A stretch of DNA of 64,000 nt from Streptomyces sp. WMMC500 (GTDB lineage Bacteria; Actinomycetota; Actinomycetes; Streptomycetales; Streptomycetaceae): positions 4,351,001-4,415,000 of the forward strand of contig NZ_CP114905.1 in the NCBI RefSeq assembly GCF_027497195.1, in the 5' to 3' direction. The notes beneath the pieces were generated by a model that had not been told where the DNA came from, ran no database searches, and was given only the letters and a program-made list of their open reading frames with translations. Numbering within the stretch: position 1 is the first letter of the stretch; the number at the start of each line of letters is the position of its first letter. A program made the translations under genes and the position numbers. This document shows positions 50,509-58,598 of the stretch, piece after piece.

Positions 50509-51894
50509 TCAGCCGAGGGCGCCGACTCGGGCTGCGAAGTTCCGGATCCCGGGCAGGTGGCGGTCGTGGCGCATCAGGCTGGCGGCGATGGTGCGTACGG
50601 AGCCGAGGCGCACTTCCTGGGGCGCTGCCTTCTCGGCGGCCAGCAGCGCGTTGTAGCAGCGGTCGTGCTTGCCCCATTGGTCGAATGCGCGGGCGACATC
50701 GACGTAGTAGCGGGCTTGGCGTTCGGGGGTCGGCAGCGCGGCCGGGCGGATTCTTCGGGCGTGCTCGATGGCGGTGCCGGCGTCGCCCAGTAGGTAGCTG
50801 ATGGAGATCTGGTGGAGGATCACCTGGCTGGGGCCGAACACCGCGCCGCCGGTGACCGCGTCGTGCCCGAGCTGGTCGGCGGTGGTGGCAGCTTCGGCGA
50901 TCAGGTCGCGGGCCAGGCACCGGTCGCCTTGTTTGCCCGCGGTGTAGGCGGCGGTGGCGTACAAGTTGCCCTTCGCCGACAGCACGGCGGCGTCGCTGCT
51001 GCCGCCGGCGAGCTGCTGGGCGGCGGTGACAGCGACGTCCGTGGCGCGGGTGTAGTGCTGGGCGCGGCGCCAGACGGAGGAGACCATGCGGTGGGCCTCG
51101 GCGGTGGTCAGCGCGTCCGCGCCGCCGCGGCACGCAGTGAGCGCGCGGTCGGCGGTGGCTGCGGCCATCTCGTCCTCGCCGAGCTTGATGCACAGCCGGG
51201 TAGCGATGTTGTACAGCTCGGCGACCGCGGTCGCGCCGCCCTCCGGGGGCCCGGCGTCGGTGAGGGCCTGGGCGAGGGCAAAGTGGCCGGGCAGCGCGCG
51301 GGCGAGGCGGTCGTAGCGGCAGGCGGCGAAGTCGCGCCGGGCGGCGTCGACGGCTGCGGCAACCGCGGCCGGAGTCGGCTCCGGGGCGGCCAGGGGCGGG
51401 GTGTTTCGGTAGAGGAGGACGTCCTCCAGGCCGGACAGGCTCGGCCGTGGTGCTGCGGTGGCAGCGGTGGGGGTGAGGATCACGCTGGTGGTGGCCCCGG
51501 CTACGCGGGCCAGGAGTTTGCGGCGTCGCACCGGGTCCTCATCCTCCTCGCCGATCGGCTCACGGCCCAGGCTATCGACGCCGGGTGGGGCGGCGGGGCC
51601 GTACGGAGCTGCCGTCGCCGCATCGTGTCGCGGTGCCAGCCCGAGCAGAGGTGGCGGAATGCCGAGGAGGCCGGCGATGCGCGTGAGGAGTTCGATGTCG
51701 CGCATCGGCTGCTGTCCGCGTTCCATCCGCGACAGCGAAGCTGCGGTGTAGCCGACGGCCTGGCCCAGGTCGGCGAGGGTGACGTCGGCGGCGCGGCGGG
51801 CCAGGCGCACGATCGCGCCAGCGTCGCGGCGGGTGAGAGCGTCGCGCATGGCGGGCGTGTGCCACAGCGAATGTGAGCTGTCCAGGGCGTTCAT
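50509..51894 (-). CDS. XRE-family regulator with helical-repeat C-terminal domain
   Basis: A 461-residue regulator. Residues about 20-85 form the helix-turn-helix (IVRLARRAADVTLADLGQAV, YTAASLSRMERGQQPM). From about residue 150 the protein is helical-repeat-like, as in quorum-type and developmental XRE regulators of Streptomyces (AQALTDAGPPEGGATAVAEL, VILHQISISYLLGDAGTAIE). GGAGG precedes the ATG at 51894. It is divergent from the oxidoreductase-aminotransferase-Nudix operon and probably controls it. Confidence 0.88.
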   Translation of the reverse strand: MNALDSSHSLWHTPAMRDALTRRDAGAIVRLARRAADVTLADLGQAVGYTAASLSRMERGQQPMRDIELLTRIAGLLGIPPPLLGLAPRHDAATAAPYGPAAPPGVDSLGREPIGEEDEDPVRRRKLLARVAGATTSVILTPTAATAAPRPSLSGLEDVLLYRNTPPLAAPEPTPAAVAAAVDAARRDFAACRYDRLARALPGHFALAQALTDAGPPEGGATAVAELYNIATRLCIKLGEDEMAAATADRALTACRGGADALTTAEAHRMVSSVWRRAQHYTRATDVAVTAAQQLAGGSSDAAVLSAKGNLYATAAYTAGKQGDRCLARDLIAEAATTADQLGHDAVTGGAVFGPSQVILHQISISYLLGDAGTAIEHARRIRPAALPTPERQARYYVDVARAFDQWGKHDRCYNALLAAEKAAPQEVRLGSVRTIAASLMRHDRHLPGIRNFAARVGALG

Positions 51895-51951
51895 GGACCA
51901 CCTCCTGCCGAACTGCATTGTCGCCCGCAACCGACGGGCGAAAGCAGTCTG

Positions 51952-51977
51952 TTGCAAGCCGTTTACACCCGGTGCAA
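51952..51977. promoter_or_regulatory. Inverted repeat in the divergent promoter region
   Basis: TTGCA (51952-51956) and TGCAA (51973-51977) flank a 16-bp centre in the 190-bp space between the XRE gene and its divergent operon. A second hairpin TCGCCCG / CGGGCGA lies at 51921-51941. Either could be the XRE operator. Confidence 0.35.
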
Positions 51978-52085
51978 ACCGCGTGCGCGGATCGCAGACG
52001 GCTCTGTCGGAGCCCTCCGGGTTGCGCTGCTCTGGGCTGTGCGGGCGGCTCGCCCGCTGACCCGGAACGGCGAGGGAGGCCGTGC

Positions 52086-53096
52086 ATGCTGAGCGAATCG
52101 ACCCTGCGCAGAGCCGCGGTGGTGGGGCTGGGCTCCCAGGCCCGAGAGGACCACCTCCCGGGCCTGGGAGCCTGCCAGTTCGCCGAGCTCGCGTCGGTCT
52201 GCGACACCGACGAGGCGACCACCGGAGGCCAGGCCGTCGCCTGGCGCGTTCCCGGCTACACCGACCTCGAGCAGATGCTCGCGGAGGTGCGGCCCGACTT
52301 TGTCATCGCCGCGGTGCCGCACCACGCCGGACGGCAGGTGATCGAGACCTGCGCCGCGGCCGGGGTGCACGTGATGAAGGAGAAGCCCTTCGCCACCACG
52401 CCCGCCGAGGCTGCTGATCTGGCGGCGGCCTGCACGAAGGCCGGCATCGAGTTGATGGTCACCGTCCAGCGCCGCTTCCACCCCGTCTACACCGCCGCGC
52501 TGCAACTGCTGGAACAGATCGGCACCCCGTACCTGGTCGAGGGTCGCTACACCTTCTGCTGCCCCGACCCGTCCGCCGGTTGGCGCGGGCAGCGCACGCT
52601 CGCCGGCGGCGGGGCGCTGATGGACATGGGCTACCACCTGATCGACCTGCTGATCTGGTACCTCGGACTGCCGGACCGGATCCTGGCCGATGTCTCCGCG
52701 ACCGCGGCCCCGCACGCGGACTACGACGCCGAGGACACCGCGCTCGTGCACCTGTCCTACGACGCGGGCCTGTTCGGGTCGCTGCTGATCTCCCGCTCCA
52801 GCGGCCCGAAGAGCGAGGAACTGGCCATCACCGGCACCCGCGGCAAGGTGATCGTCGAGCGGGGCCGCGTGCGCCGGCTGGACCCGGCCGGCCAGCAGAT
52901 CGAGTCCCTCACCCGCCAGCCCGCCTGGCCGGCCGCTGCAGCCGCACAGATCGACTGCTTCTGCAGGGTCCTGGACGGCACCCGCACCAACCCGTCCGGA
53001 CCCGAGACCCACCGGGCGCACGCCGCGTTCCTGGCCGCCGCCTACCGCTCCGCCACGACCGCCCGCCCCAGCGACCCCAAGGAGTACATGCCGTGA
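52086..53096 (+). CDS. Gfo/Idh/MocA-family NAD(P)-dependent oxidoreductase
   Basis: A 336-residue sugar/inositol-type dehydrogenase. The N-terminal Rossmann fold begins AAVVGLGSQAREDHLPGLGA, and VMKEKPFATTPAEAADLA contains the catalytic EKP Lys. MDMGYHLIDLLIWYLG supplies the conserved Asp/His of the C-terminal domain. It oxidises a hydroxyl to a ketone (or the reverse), which an aminotransferase can then use; such an enzyme is encoded by the overlapping next gene. GGGAGG precedes the ATG. Confidence 0.9.
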   Translation: MLSESTLRRAAVVGLGSQAREDHLPGLGACQFAELASVCDTDEATTGGQAVAWRVPGYTDLEQMLAEVRPDFVIAAVPHHAGRQVIETCAAAGVHVMKEKPFATTPAEAADLAAACTKAGIELMVTVQRRFHPVYTAALQLLEQIGTPYLVEGRYTFCCPDPSAGWRGQRTLAGGGALMDMGYHLIDLLIWYLGLPDRILADVSATAAPHADYDAEDTALVHLSYDAGLFGSLLISRSSGPKSEELAITGTRGKVIVERGRVRRLDPAGQQIESLTRQPAWPAAAAAQIDCFCRVLDGTRTNPSGPETHRAHAAFLAAAYRSATTARPSDPKEYMP

Positions 53097-54355
53097 CCGA
53101 CTCGCCCGCTGCCTCGCTCGCCCTCCTCGGAGGGCAGCCGGAAATCACCACGCCCGCACCGCACTTCTCGTGGCCGCCGATCGACAGTCGGGACATCGAG
53201 GCCGTCACCGGGCAGTTGACGGAGGCCGTGTCCATCCCCGACCGCTCCGGAATCGTCGCCGACCTGGAGGTCGCCCTGGCTGCATGGCTCGGCGTCCGGC
53301 ACGTGGTCACCACGAGCACCGGCACCGCGGCGCTGCACTCGATGTACGCCGCCGCCGGTATCGGCCCCGGCGACGAAGTGCTCGTGCCTGCGCTGACCTT
53401 CCACGCCACGGCGACCCCGCTGCTGCACCTCGGTGCCCGCCCCGTCCTCGTCGACGTCAACGCCGACGGGCAGCTCGGCCTCGCCACGGCCGCCAGCCTC
53501 GTCTCACCCCGGACGAAGGCCCTGGTCGCCGTGCACCTGTGGGGCCTGCCCGAGAACGCCGACGCTCTGGCCGCGTTCGCCGGCGAGCACGGCGTGATGC
53601 TGCTGGAGGACGGCTCCCACGCCCACGGCGCCTCCTGGAACGGCCGGCTCGTCGGCACCTACGGGCGGGCGGCGGCCTTCAGCCTCAACGGCCCGAAACC
53701 CTTAGCCGCTGGCGAGGGCGGCTTCGTCGCCACCGACGACACCGAGCTGTACTACCGGCTGCTGCTGCACGGCCAGTACAACAAGCGCTGCCGCACCGAG
53801 ATCCCCGCCGGCCACCGGCTGGCGAAGTACGCGACCACCGGCCAAGGGCTCAAGCTGCGCATCCACCCGCTGGCCGCCGCCCTTGCGCGCGCTCAACTCC
53901 ACCGCCTGGAGGGCTACCTCACCGGCCGGGCGGCCTGCGCCGAGCGTCTGTGCGCTGCCCTGGAGGACGTGCCCGGGCTGCGCGTCCCCCGCCTCGGCCC
54001 GGCGGCACGGGCCTCCTGGTATGCGCTGCCGCTGCGGTACGAATCGGCTGCACTCGGCGGCCTGCCCCTGGCCCGATTCCTGGCCGCGGTCCACGCAGAG
54101 GGAGCCACCGAAGTCGACCACCCCGGCTCCACCCGCCCCCTCGGTGACCACCCCCTCTTCCACGCCCCGAGGGAGCTGATCCCCCACTACCCTGTCGGGC
54201 AGGACACCGCCCTCGGGGGCTGCCGCGGCGCCGCGTCCGTCCATGCCAGCACGCTCAAGCTGCCGGTCTGGCACCGCCCCGAGGACTCCGCGCTCGCCGA
54301 CGCCTACACCGCGGCCCTGGCCAAAGTCGCCCGCCACCACAAGGAACTGCTGTGA
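53093..54355 (+). CDS. DegT/DnrJ/EryC1/StrS-family aminotransferase
   Basis: A 420-residue PLP enzyme. [40 protein letters not shown], then [20 protein letters not shown] and [17 protein letters not shown] show the cofactor pocket, with K202 as the Schiff-base lysine. The family aminates keto-sugars or keto-cyclitols, or in some members dehydrates. The codon two after the lysine (53702-53704) is TTA. It starts at GTG and overlaps both neighbours by 4 bases, so the three enzymes probably work on one substrate. Confidence 0.92.
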   Translation: MTDSPAASLALLGGQPEITTPAPHFSWPPIDSRDIEAVTGQLTEAVSIPDRSGIVADLEVALAAWLGVRHVVTTSTGTAALHSMYAAAGIGPGDEVLVPALTFHATATPLLHLGARPVLVDVNADGQLGLATAASLVSPRTKALVAVHLWGLPENADALAAFAGEHGVMLLEDGSHAHGASWNGRLVGTYGRAAAFSLNGPKPLAAGEGGFVATDDTELYYRLLLHGQYNKRCRTEIPAGHRLAKYATTGQGLKLRIHPLAAALARAQLHRLEGYLTGRAACAERLCAALEDVPGLRVPRLGPAARASWYALPLRYESAALGGLPLARFLAAVHAEGATEVDHPGSTRPLGDHPLFHAPRELIPHYPVGQDTALGGCRGAASVHASTLKLPVWHRPEDSALADAYTAALAKVARHHKELL

Positions 54356-54813
54356 TCGCACCTGTACCCGTCGACGCTGCCCTGCTCCAGGCACTCACCG
54401 CCGGCGCCGACGCCGACGGCATCACCAAGCACGTCGTCGGCGCCGTCCTGGCGGACCCCACCGGCCGGGTCCTGCTCCTGCACCGGCCGGAGGACGAGTA
54501 CCTCGGAGGGCTGTGGGAACTGCCCTCCGGCGGCGTCGAACCCGGTGAGACCCTCACCGCCGCCCTGGACCGGGAAGTGGCTGAGGAGACGGGTCTGACC
54601 ATCACCGGCATCAGCAGCTACCTGGGCCATTTCGACTACCTGTCGGGCAGCGGGCGAAGGACCAGGCAGTTCAACTTCGCCGCCACGGTGGCCGGCTCCG
54701 AGGTACGGCTCACCGAACACGACTTCCACGAATGGGCCGGCACCACCGGGCAGCACAAGACTTCCGAAGCCGTCCAGACAGTCCTGGCCGCCTGGCACCA
54801 GCTCGCGGCCTGA
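54352..54813 (+). CDS. Nudix hydrolase
   Basis: A 153-residue protein with a complete Nudix box at residues 60-82 ([20 protein letters not shown], then TGL), which fits GX5EX7REUXEEXGU. Nudix enzymes cleave nucleoside diphosphate-X bonds. Overlapping the aminotransferase gene by 4 bases, it could remove a nucleotide from a sugar product or clean up a side product. The substrate is unknown. Confidence 0.93.
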   Translation: MIAPVPVDAALLQALTAGADADGITKHVVGAVLADPTGRVLLLHRPEDEYLGGLWELPSGGVEPGETLTAALDREVAEETGLTITGISSYLGHFDYLSGSGRRTRQFNFAATVAGSEVRLTEHDFHEWAGTTGQHKTSEAVQTVLAAWHQLAA

Positions 54814-55183
54814 CCCGGGGCCCGGGAAGCAGTTGCCTCCACGCCCGGCGCACAGCCTGCTCAGAAGGCGGGTCCCTTGGTGGTCATCGGGTGGCAGGCG
54901 GACCAACGAAACCGGCCGGTCGCTGCCGGCCGGCCGGGGGCCGTTCCGGGGGCGTTCGGGTGCGGTGGGGCGGCGAACAAAGGGGCCGTAGCGTGCATTC
55001 GGGGCGGGTGCGGAGCGCGACCAGGTGTGCACGGGGAGCTGAACGACCCGGAAGCGAGCGTTTCGGGGTGCTGCGGCGAAGGCGATAAATCATCACCGTG
55101 GGTGGAGGCCCCACCCGGCCTCTGTCACCACAGGCCCACGCCGACCTGCTCACCCCACCTGCACGCGAGAAGGCGAGACTCAG
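54814..55183. other. Intergenic region before the acyl-CoA dehydrogenase gene
   Basis: 370 bp without a supported gene. It probably holds a promoter; nothing more specific was recognised. Confidence 0.4.
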
Positions 55184-56383
55184 ATGGACGGTTACTTCCT
55201 CACGGAGCGTCATATACGGCTCAGGGAGGAGGTCCGCGCCTACGCGGAGCGCGAGGTCCGCCCCCGTGTGGCGGGAATGGAGGAGTCGCGCAGCGTGCAG
55301 TTCGAGCTGTCCCGCGACATCGCCAGGCAGGGCTGGCTCGGCGTCACCGTCGAGGCCGAGTACGGCGGGATGGACCGGGGGCACCTCGCCAAAACGATCG
55401 TGATCGAGGAGCTTTCGCGCGTGAGCGCCGCCATGGGCGCGATGGTGCAGGCGTCGCAGCTCGGCGTCGCGAAGATCGTGCACTTCGGCAGCTCCGTGCA
55501 GAAGAAGACGTGGCTGCCGCTGATCTCCGCCGGCGTCTGCATGCCGACCATAGCCGTCACGGAACCCACCTCCGGCAGCCACGTGCTGGGGATGTCGGCG
55601 ACCGCGGAGCGCGTCGGCGACGAGTACGTCGTCAACGGCCGCAAGGTGTTCGTCGGCAACAGCCACGTCGGCGACCTGCACGGCATCGTGGTACGCACCG
55701 GGCCCGGCTCCAAGGGCCTGTCGGCGCTGCTCGTGGAGGCCGACCGGCCGGGGTGCATGCTCGGTCCGCACCGGCCCTCCATGGGGCTGCACGGCTTCAG
55801 CTTCGGCGAGGTGATCTTCGACAACTGCCGGGTGCCGGTGTCGAACCTGCTGGGGCAGGAGGGCGACGGGCTCTCTGTCGCGTACTCCTCCAGCGTCCTG
55901 TACGGCAGGCCCAATCTCACCGCCGTCGCCCTCGGCATCCACCGCGCGCTGGTGGAGGAGACCACCGCCTTCGCCGCGCGGCAGATCCGCTACGGCCGCC
56001 CGCTGGCGGAGCTGGCCACGGTCAAGCAGAAGCTGGGCGAGATGCAGTCGCGGCTGATGACCGCCCGGCTTGCGGCGTACCACGCGACGCACCTGCTGGA
56101 CCGCGGGCTGCCGTGCGACGCCGAGCTGCAGAACGCCAAGCTGGTCAACGTCGAGTCCTCGCTCGACTCGGCCCGTACGGCGATGGAGGTGCACGGCGCC
56201 TGCGGGCTCTACCCCGAGATGGCCGTGGAGCGGTATCTGCGCGACGCGTACCACGTGTTACCGCCGGCGGGCACGTCCGACGTGCAGCGGCTGCGGCTGG
56301 CGGAGGTGGCGCTCGGCGCGGACCACGAGCCGTGGTCCGCGCGCCTCGCGCCGCACGCGCTGGCGTCCCGCCAGGTGGTGTGA
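55184..56383 (+). CDS. Acyl-CoA dehydrogenase family protein lacking the usual catalytic Glu
   Basis: A 399-residue flavoprotein of the acyl-CoA dehydrogenase fold: LREEVRAYAEREVRPRVAGM, AVTEPTSGSHVLGMSATAER, GDGLSVAYSSSVLYGRPNLT, FAARQIRYGRPLAELATVKQ and MEVHGACGLYPEMAVERYLR. In ordinary members a catalytic Glu occurs in EGTxxxQ near the C-terminus. Here the segment is PPAGTSDVQRL with A362 in its place, and the alternative position used by isovaleryl-type enzymes has Gly. It may act on a carrier-bound or preactivated substrate, or not dehydrogenate at all. Codon 359 is TTA. Confidence 0.87.
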   Translation: MDGYFLTERHIRLREEVRAYAEREVRPRVAGMEESRSVQFELSRDIARQGWLGVTVEAEYGGMDRGHLAKTIVIEELSRVSAAMGAMVQASQLGVAKIVHFGSSVQKKTWLPLISAGVCMPTIAVTEPTSGSHVLGMSATAERVGDEYVVNGRKVFVGNSHVGDLHGIVVRTGPGSKGLSALLVEADRPGCMLGPHRPSMGLHGFSFGEVIFDNCRVPVSNLLGQEGDGLSVAYSSSVLYGRPNLTAVALGIHRALVEETTAFAARQIRYGRPLAELATVKQKLGEMQSRLMTARLAAYHATHLLDRGLPCDAELQNAKLVNVESSLDSARTAMEVHGACGLYPEMAVERYLRDAYHVLPPAGTSDVQRLRLAEVALGADHEPWSARLAPHALASRQVV

Positions 56384-56560
56384 GGCGCGCCCTCGTCTCC
56401 GGTGCGGTGCCGGCCGGCGGTGGCGGCACCGCCGACCAGCCGGCCAGCCGGACTGCCGGCCGGCGGCCCGGCGCCCGATGCACCGGGAGGCGGGGCACGG
56501 AGCGGCGCGGGAGCGTTGGCCCGGGGCGCGTGGCTCCCGGACCGCCCCCGCGCGGGGCCT

Positions 56561-57172
56561 TCAGCTCGCCGTCCGGCTGCGCTCCTCCAGGATCTCCATC
56601 AGCGAACGGGCCTGGGTCTTGATGAACTCCAGCCCCTGCTGCGCCTGCCGCCCCCACGGGCGCGGCTCGGTGTCCACCACGCACACCGTGCCCAGCGTCA
56701 CGTCCGTCACCGGGTCGATGAGCGGCGCGCCCATGTAGGTGCGGATGCCGATCTGGTCCACCACCGGGTTGCCCGCGAAGCGGGGGTACGCGCACACGTC
56801 GGGCAGCACCAGCGCGGTGCGCCGGCCGACGACGTGCGGGCAGTACCCGTGGTCGCGGTCCATGATCCGGCTGACCCCCGGCTTGCCGGGCTGCTCGGCG
56901 AGGCTGGGGTCGGCCCAGTCGGCGGGCGGCGCGTACAGGCCGGTGAAGTACTGGTGGTCGGTGATGAGGTTGACCATCGCGTACGGGGTTCCGCCCAGTT
57001 GGGCCAGTGCGGCGGCACCCTCGGCGAGGCGGGCGGCGAAGGCGTCGAACTCCGGGTCCGGGTTGTCGCCCAGGCCGAGTTCGTGCAGCCGCTGCTTGCG
57101 CCGCTCCAGCTCCTGGTCCTGCTCCCCGTCGGTCATCAGATGGCGGGCGGTGTGGTAGTCGAAGGTCGTCAT
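56561..57172 (-). CDS. GAF-domain protein at the end of a conservon
   Basis: A 203-residue protein with one GAF domain (about 45-185): ALAQLGGTPYAMVNLITDHQ, SRIMDRDHGYCPHVVGRRTA, PVVDQIGIRTYMGAPLIDPV, LGTVCVVDTEPRPWG. The Cys-Pro-His in DHGYCPHVV could bind a ligand or cofactor. It overlaps the GTPase gene by 4 bases, so it is co-translated with the conservon and probably serves as a sensor in it. Confidence 0.88.
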   Translation of the reverse strand: MTTFDYHTARHLMTDGEQDQELERRKQRLHELGLGDNPDPEFDAFAARLAEGAAALAQLGGTPYAMVNLITDHQYFTGLYAPPADWADPSLAEQPGKPGVSRIMDRDHGYCPHVVGRRTALVLPDVCAYPRFAGNPVVDQIGIRTYMGAPLIDPVTDVTLGTVCVVDTEPRPWGRQAQQGLEFIKTQARSLMEILEERSRTAS

Positions 57173-57846
57173 GCGGGGCTCCTCGGTGGGGAGGTGGGCA
57201 CGGGCTGTGCGGACTCGGACGCGGACACCGCCCCGGCCTCGGGCTCCGGTGCCGCCGGGGCCCCGGCCCTGGCCGCCACGGACCGGGCGTGCGCGTGCTC
57301 GACCAGCTTGATCAGGAGCTGGCGCGCCGAGTTGGTGGCGCGGGCGTCGCAGCACATCACCGGGGTGTCGCTGCGCAGATGGAGCGCGGCCTTCACCTCT
57401 TCCGGGGTGTAGTGGTAGGCGTCGTCGAACTCGTTGACGCCGACCACGAAGGGCAGGCCGCGCCGCTCGAAGTACTCGACGGCCGCGAAGCAGTCCGCGA
57501 GCCGCCGGGTGTCGGCGAGGACGACGGCGCCGATGGCGCCGCTCGCGAGGTGGTCCCACATGAACCAGAACCGCTTCTGGCCCGGCGTGCCGAACAGCAG
57601 CAGCATCATGCGGTGCGCGCTGAGCGTGATGCGGCCGAAGTCCATCGCGACCGTGGTCGCGTCCTTCTCCGGCACGCCGTCCAGGCTGTCGTGGTCGACG
57701 CTCGCGGCGGTCAGGGTCTCCTCGGTCGTCAGCGGCGGGATCTCGCTCACCGCACCGACCAGCGTGGTCTTGCCGACCCCGAACCCGCCGGCTATCACGA
57801 TCTTCAGCGGGACGAAGGAGTCGTCAGAGGTTGCGTAGTCCGACAA
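57169..57846 (-). CDS. cvnD: Conservon GTP-binding protein
   Basis: A 225-residue small Ras-like GTPase. P-loop VIAGGFGVGKTTLVGAVSEI, the switch region with TTVAMDFGRITL, GTPGQKRFWFMWDHLASGAI as G3, and VGVNEFDDA as G4 (N-x-x-D type). It belongs to the CvnD/MglA-like family. The start is TTG with GGAGAAGG just before it and overlaps the cvnC end by 23 bases. The acidic/Pro-rich tail beyond residue 190 is unusual in length. Confidence 0.93.
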   Translation of the reverse strand: MSDYATSDDSFVPLKIVIAGGFGVGKTTLVGAVSEIPPLTTEETLTAASVDHDSLDGVPEKDATTVAMDFGRITLSAHRMMLLLFGTPGQKRFWFMWDHLASGAIGAVVLADTRRLADCFAAVEYFERRGLPFVVGVNEFDDAYHYTPEEVKAALHLRSDTPVMCCDARATNSARQLLIKLVEHAHARSVAARAGAPAAPEPEAGAVSASESAQPVPTSPPRSPA

Positions 57847-58192
57847 GGACCTTCTCCAGTAGGTAAGGGTCGGTGGGGTCGGGCGGGGCCGCCGGCGCCG
57901 TCAGGATGAGCGCGCAGGTGTCGAGCAGGTCGCAGAGGAGGATCTTGGTGACCGCCACCGGCAGCCCGAGCCGGCCGGCCACCTCCGCCACCGAGCGCGG
58001 GCCCGCGCGGCACTCCCGCAGCGTCTCGTCGTGCTCCGGCGTCAGCGGCACCCTGGGCAGCGTCCGCGCGGCCATGACCAGGGTCTCCAGGGCCAGCCGG
58101 CGGGTCGGCGCGGTCCGCCCGCCGGTCACCGCGTACGGGCGTAACCGCGGAGCGCCGTCCTCCACCCAGGGAGCGTCGTCGTACGACGTCAT
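57824..58192 (-). CDS. cvnC: Conservon DUF742 protein
   Basis: A 122-residue DUF742 protein: RPYAVTGGRTAPTRRLALET and CRAGPRSVAEVAGRLGLPVA, then KILLCDLLDTCALIL are the conserved parts, including a winged-helix-like segment. CvnC proteins are cytosolic partners of the conservon ATPase and GTPase. Codon 17 (58142-58144 on the plus strand) is TTA, a bldA-dependent codon, which could place the whole conservon under developmental control by limiting one subunit. Confidence 0.93.
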   Translation of the reverse strand: MTSYDDAPWVEDGAPRLRPYAVTGGRTAPTRRLALETLVMAARTLPRVPLTPEHDETLRECRAGPRSVAEVAGRLGLPVAVTKILLCDLLDTCALILTAPAAPPDPTDPYLLEKVLVGLRNL

Positions 58193-58193
58193 G

Positions 58194-58598
58194 TCACCGT
58201 ACGGGGCCCGGGGCCGCGGCCGCGGCCGTCCGCGCGGGCGAGGTGAGGTGCGTCGGCACGCGCTTGACCAACTGGCCCATCTCGTAGCCGATCACGCCCA
58301 GGTCCGCGTCCGGCTCGGCGAGCACCGCCAGCACGGCGCCGGGGCCCGCGGCCATCACGCACAGCACGACGTCCTCGTGCTCGACGAGCACCTGGCGCAC
58401 CCCGCGGGCGGTGCCGGTGCCGATGCCGGCGCCGAGCGAGAAGAGCCCGGTCGCCACCGCGGCGAGCCGGTCGGCGGCGGCGGTGTCGAGGTCGTGGGCG
58501 TGCATCCGCACGCCGTCCGTCGAGGCGACGACGGCGCTGCGGGCGCTGGCGACCTGCTGGACGAAGTTGGCCAGAAGCCAGTCGAGGCTTTCGCTCAC
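58194..58598 (-). CDS. cvnB: Conservon roadblock/LC7-domain protein
   Basis: A 134-residue roadblock/LC7 protein: SESLDWLLANFVQQVASARS, AVVASTDGVRMHAHDLDTAA and VCVMAAGPGAVLAVLAEPDA are characteristic of CvnB, an MglB-like GTPase regulator. GTG start, 4-base overlap with cvnA before it, and one base to cvnC after it. Confidence 0.94.
   Translation of the reverse strand: MSESLDWLLANFVQQVASARSAVVASTDGVRMHAHDLDTAAADRLAAVATGLFSLGAGIGTGTARGVRQVLVEHEDVVLCVMAAGPGAVLAVLAEPDADLGVIGYEMGQLVKRVPTHLTSPARTAAAAAPGPVR

Noticed and set aside
52580..54355. A 591-codon plus frame starting inside the oxidoreductase gene
   Set aside because: Its first 170 codons are Arg/Ala-rich shadow; the aminotransferase begins at GTG 53093.
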